Positions 59,926 through 64,000 of a DNA stretch of 64,000 bases are shown here, one piece after another (positions within the stretch are counted from its first letter, which is position 1; the number at the start of each line of letters is the position of its first letter). Origin of the DNA: Antedon mediterranea (Eukaryota > Echinodermata > Crinoidea > Comatulida > Antedonidae); contig NC_092680.1 of the NCBI RefSeq assembly GCF_964355755.1, positions 3,139,001-3,203,000 of the forward strand. The letters are read 5' to 3'. The notes beneath the pieces are model-generated. The model had not been told where the DNA came from, did not search any database, and saw only the letters and a list, made by a program, of their open reading frames with translations. Position numbers and translations under genes: made by a program.

Positions 59926-60614
59926 CACTATAATCTATTTTCCTGTGTGCTAATGGCTTCATTACACAACTATCCGCATCTATCAATAATCACATTGGTT
60001 TACTTTAAGATAATATCACTGTCAAATGACATATTTAACTCTTGTTCATACCTAATTTTGACTACAAGTAAACAAAATCGTATCTTTATCTGTAACTCAC
60101 TGAACTACATAATCGAAACTTTGTAGATAATATAATGGGATAATACAACTCATGACACTGCCAATTCAATATTAGTAATAAAAACACTCACTTCGGTCTA
60201 ATTTGTGTAAGTATGATTTTCTTCATAAATATAGTAGGCCTACTTTAGGATTTGAATTCAGTTTAAAAACTGATATATCATTACCAGTATTAGGCCTACA
60301 CTTCTTTTGGGAGCACGTAGGCCTACAGTAGGTAATTATCGTAATGTGTACAACACGATTAAAGGCGGTGAATGTCATTTAGCACCGGCGTTCTGAAATC
60401 AAAATGAAACTAAAATGTATGATTACATTTTGCACTTGCACGATTGTAATAGGCCTAAATATCAGAGGTTAGGCACATTTGTGCCATATAAAACACCATG
60501 TTATATATATTATATTTGCGGTTGTCTTTATGTGTTCTGATATATATTTTTGTATAATATGTTGTCTTTTATTTAATAACTGTGACAGATTTTATTTTTG
60601 TGTGTAATGAAGAA
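59926..60614. promoter_or_regulatory. Spacer between the receptor copies; promoter of copy B expected
   Basis: Stop of A to ATG of B is about 1.17 kb. No TATA box or other motif can be assigned with confidence; several TAGGCCTA palindromes occur (for example 60235-60242 and 60292-60299). Confidence 0.3.
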
Positions 60615-63600
60615 ATGACACTCAACAAAAGAACGATTGTGTTCCTGTTTATTTGTATAAGTTGTGCTGTACAATCTGAAGGTATTCCCAATAATTATTG
60701 ATTTACTGTCTAAATTATTAAAATATAGACTTAAATTCAACATTTATGCATTGACCATACAATTTCATGTACGTATTGTCTTTAGATCATCGCCATCAGA
60801 TATTCCATCAACGTTAAAATTTGCGCATGCAATCCGTGTTTTTTTGCAAGGACAATTAGTTTGGACAAAAAAAGTAAACTGCGCCAGTGCAAAATCGCTG
60901 AGTCGTTGCTATTTGCATAACAAAGTTTGCATAGCAACACAACCATTTGCTGATTTAGGAAACAATGTTAATCTGGGCTACATTTTCATAGATTAAGAGA
61001 AAGAAACATCTCTAGTTTGCACCCATACAAAGAATGAGATGATCTGATATAAAAAGGTACGTGTGCCAACAGTTTCGTGGTATTTAGTAGGACCTATGCC
61101 TATTTTTCTTTCCCGTTTTGTTTCAGCGAGTGACTGCAGTTCGCCACCTGAAATTGGCAATGCTACATTTACATCTTCTGGTGGTTCATCAAAAGGTGAC
61201 TACGTCATCTATACGTGTAACAGTGGCTTTCTTCCAACTGAAAACCAAGCAAATGCGGTAAAGTTTTGTCAAGATGGACAATGGATAGGAAGTGATCTTC
61301 AATGCAAATGTAAGTCTGTGTTAGAAAAGACGACAGAAGATACGACTTTCATGATTAGTGTTTGTGACGTAATTATTATAATATTACATGGAAATTGCTT
61401 ATCAACTATCAATTACGGTTTAAACCCGCATATTATTGATCCAAATTATTAAAGTTATGCAAATAATGAATGGCTTAGTAACCTACAGTCATTTCTTAAA
61501 TTGAATTGGTAAGCTGATAATTAGTTTACTGACCATCTTAATACGTTCACACGGTTTCTAAATAACGTTAGAATGATAACATAGCAAATGTAATTTTCAA
61601 CAGATCTTGAATGTCCAGAACCATCTGTGCCTGCCTTTGGAAACGTAAGCAGTAGTACGACAGAGTATAATACAGTAATCAGCTACTCATGTCATCCAGA
61701 TAAGACATTAAAAGGAAATAGTACAAGACATTGTCAGGTTGATGGCTCGTGGAGCGGCGAATCACCAAACTGTGTTGAATATGGTCAGTATACATATACT
61801 ACATACTACATATAATATAGATAATAAAATCATGTTTATTTAAAAATGAATAAATGTTTATTATTGGCGCTTATTCGGAAGAAGAATTTACTAACCAAGC
61901 AATAGCAGTATTTAATTTTGGTGAGTCACTGTTGATGTTATTTTCTATCTTTTCTTTTGTAAAGGTTGTGAGAACACAAACGATGATTTCATCGTGGCCG
62001 ATACTTGCTTTAACATAAGAACCGAGGAAAAAACGTGGCAAGGAGCTAATGTGAGTTGTATATCGTCTGGAGCAAACCTGGCGTACATTGGAAATGAGGA
62101 AACAAAAAAAGAAGTTGTAAAGGAGATTAATAGGAAATACGGGAATGATGATCAAAACTACTGGATCGGATTGTACGAAGATATTGTGACGCAGTGGTAC
62201 TGGGCTGACAGTTAGTTTTATTTAAATAAAGATACATCATTAAATAATGTGATAACTGTCATATTCATTGTTTTAGTCACTTATTATCCAATATCGTTTA
62301 TTAGTATCATAATTGTATAACTGAGAATAATAATAATAATTATCACCTTATTATTACGTTAATCGTCATTCGTCTCGTAACAGTCATAATTACAATAAAG
62401 TTATTACCAAGTAATATTATATATAATCATAATCACAACGTCGTATAATTTATTCATTGTATTCCATCATTACCAGTGGTAATATAATCCCATTTGTAAA
62501 CTCTACGGATTACTTCAACCATGGAGGATCCTCCATGCTTCAACTATTTCTTTATAATATAATAGGTAATTAATTTCGTTATGGCTTTTCTCCTGATATA
62601 CTTCCACATGTTGAATTACTTTTGAATTATCAGTTGATTATTGCATAAAGTATATTATACCGTTAACTTGATTCTATCACAGGTAATTCTCCCATGGTTT
62701 ACACTAATTGGGAATCTGCATCAGCTGGTGACGTTGGCGATCGTTGCTTTCTTAAGGGCAGCACAGCGAAATGGGCAAGCGTATTTTCTGGAACTACAAT
62801 GGGATATATCTGTCAATTTGGTATGGAACTTTTTTTATGGAATGCATCATTTTTAAAGTAACACATTGTAGCAAGCTCAAAAGATATTGAAGACATAAAG
62901 CATCCATGTGTGTGTATTACAGTTCAATTAAAACTAATGAACATTTTTGTTTTCTATTTTAACTTAATTATAATAATTATTCTATTAAATAAATCATCAA
63001 GAAATATGTTGCTTTTTAATTGATTTTTAAATTCGTTTATTTAATCCTTAGCTGACGATTGCCCAAACCATTTTACCTCAACTGGAGACTTTTTAAAATA
63101 TGGTCCAGCACACATTGATGGAAATACCTACTGTTATGTGTTCAACCCGTCGTCTAATAGCAATTGGAACGGAGCGAAAGACACTTGCAAGTATCAATAT
63201 TATGACTACAGTGGAGGAAGACAAATGTTAGGACGTCTTGTTGAAATCACAGATGAGATCACACAAACTTACATTGAATCGTTGATAACAAAGAACAGTA
63301 ATGACCTCGGTGGTGGTGACTATTGGATTGGTGCTGAAAAAAGGAACGCTGATCCACGTATTTGGAAATGGACAAATGGCCAGTGCATCGTTTTGATTAC
63401 ATTTAAAATTTATATAAATTATGGAGTTTCTCAATTGATAAATAACCATGTGTCCATTGTCATTGTTTAATTATGTTATCGAATTGATAGATTAGCTGAC
63501 TCATGTATACATTTTTAAAATTACCTTTACATACTAACTGGTAGTAACTAGTTTATACTGAGCTGTGTATTCGGACCACCATAAAAATGAAGACAAGAAA

Positions 63601-63783
63601 GACCAATGGAAAGATAGTAACAGGAATATATCTGTAATTTTATAGGTCTTAATTCTACCTATACATCATGGGGTCCTAATGAACCTAGTGGTGATGGGAA
63701 TTGCGTCAACCTGTTGAAAGTACACGGGTATAATTGGTGCGATGAAGGTTGTGATAAATCATCAAGGTACATTTGTAGTTACG
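60615..63783 (+). CDS. Receptor copy B (partial; continues past the right edge): CCP2 - CTLD2 visible
   Basis: Visible exons: 60615-60681, 61127-61309, 61604-61783, 61965-62210, 62683-62820, 63052-63378, 63646-63783; total 426 residues. Exons 2-7 have exactly the lengths of copy A (183, 180, 246, 138, 327, 138) and closely similar sequence, so this is a tandem duplicate. The signal peptide exon differs: MTLNKRTIVFLFICISCAVQ here, MFNEYFWISLVLCVYPGIK in A. In CTLD2 the EPS motif is kept but WND is WCD (411-413), removing a usual calcium ligand. The donor after exon 6 is GC instead of GT (63379-63380). If unspliced, the frame ends about 30 codons later at 63468-63470, giving a protein without the lectin core. 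Domain role as for copy A; fate of the stalk and membrane anchor is off the window. Confidence 0.83.
62520..62537. repeat. 18-bp perfect palindrome in intron 4 of copy B
   Basis: CATGGAGGATCCTCCATG is its own reverse complement and has CTTCAAC on each side in direct orientation, as a small insertion with a target duplication would. The corresponding intron of copy A lacks it. Confidence 0.6.
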
Positions 63784-64000
63784 GTGAGTAACATTTAAAT
63801 GGCCACTATAATACTGAGAGATTATCGCGTTGAATTATTGTTTTAAATAGCTATGACGTAACAGACCATACAAAAAATGTACTTATTATTATTATGTTAA
63901 AGCTTATTAAAATCTTGAGTTATCTGTATCTTTAAAATAGGCGGAAATGAATAGCACGCCCTACTATTGCTTTCTGCATTTTGCAAAGTACTGTTGTATT

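Noticed and set aside
61063-61452. Alternative start for receptor B reading through into the first CCP exon
   Set aside because: It reads through intron 1, has no signal peptide as good as the exon at 60615-60681, and runs past a good donor at 61310.

Overview
This is an AT-rich animal (metazoan) nuclear DNA window with low gene density. Genes are split by introns with GT-AG borders, intergenic distances run to tens of kilobases, and decayed transposable elements and local tandem duplications are common. Three things suggest an invertebrate deuterostome, plausibly an echinoderm: the TGIF-type homeobox gene, the tandem CCP/C-type-lectin receptor genes, and many copies of the palindrome TAGGCCTA. 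I cannot confirm the species by eye.

Four genes can be supported. (1) A two-exon TGIF-family TALE homeobox repressor on the minus strand: main exon 21740-22842, tiny first coding exon 27886-27901, about 5 kb intron. (2) OST4, a 38-residue oligosaccharyltransferase subunit, on the minus strand at 44897-45013. (3) Receptor copy A, plus strand 50830-59447: 13 coding exons and 1749 residues, in the order signal peptide, two CCP modules, two C-type lectin domains, two CCP modules, a roughly 1000-residue Thr/Ser-rich mucin stalk with two kinds of coding tandem repeat, one transmembrane helix and a 126-residue cytoplasmic tail. (4) A tandem copy B starting at 60615 with the same exon plan; it runs off the right edge after its second lectin domain.

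Layout: 1-9.8 kb is gene-free, with a foldback element at 1.69-1.81 kb, an old duplication at 2.6/3.1 kb and a TTAA-bordered inverted-repeat element at 5.44-6.01 kb. A 74-bp minisatellite of about 31 units fills 9.83-12.36 kb. From 12.4 to 21.7 kb there are retroelement tails, three local duplications and a short inverted-repeat element. TGIF and its intron occupy 21.7-27.9 kb. From 28 to 44.8 kb the DNA is gene-poor and holds two SINE families, Penelope-like fragments, five copies (window-wide) of one short inverted-repeat element, and simple repeats. OST4 is followed upstream by an 825-bp non-autonomous DNA transposon (45942-46766). The receptor pair fills 50.8 kb to the end.

The most unusual object is the receptor pair. 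All its extracellular introns are phase 1, so its modules can be shuffled as units. The stalk is a coding minisatellite whose length may vary between alleles. Copy B differs at a predicted calcium-binding residue and at one splice donor. TGIF (nuclear repressor) and OST4 (ER glycosylation) are unrelated in function to each other and to the receptors; only the two receptor copies form a functional cluster.
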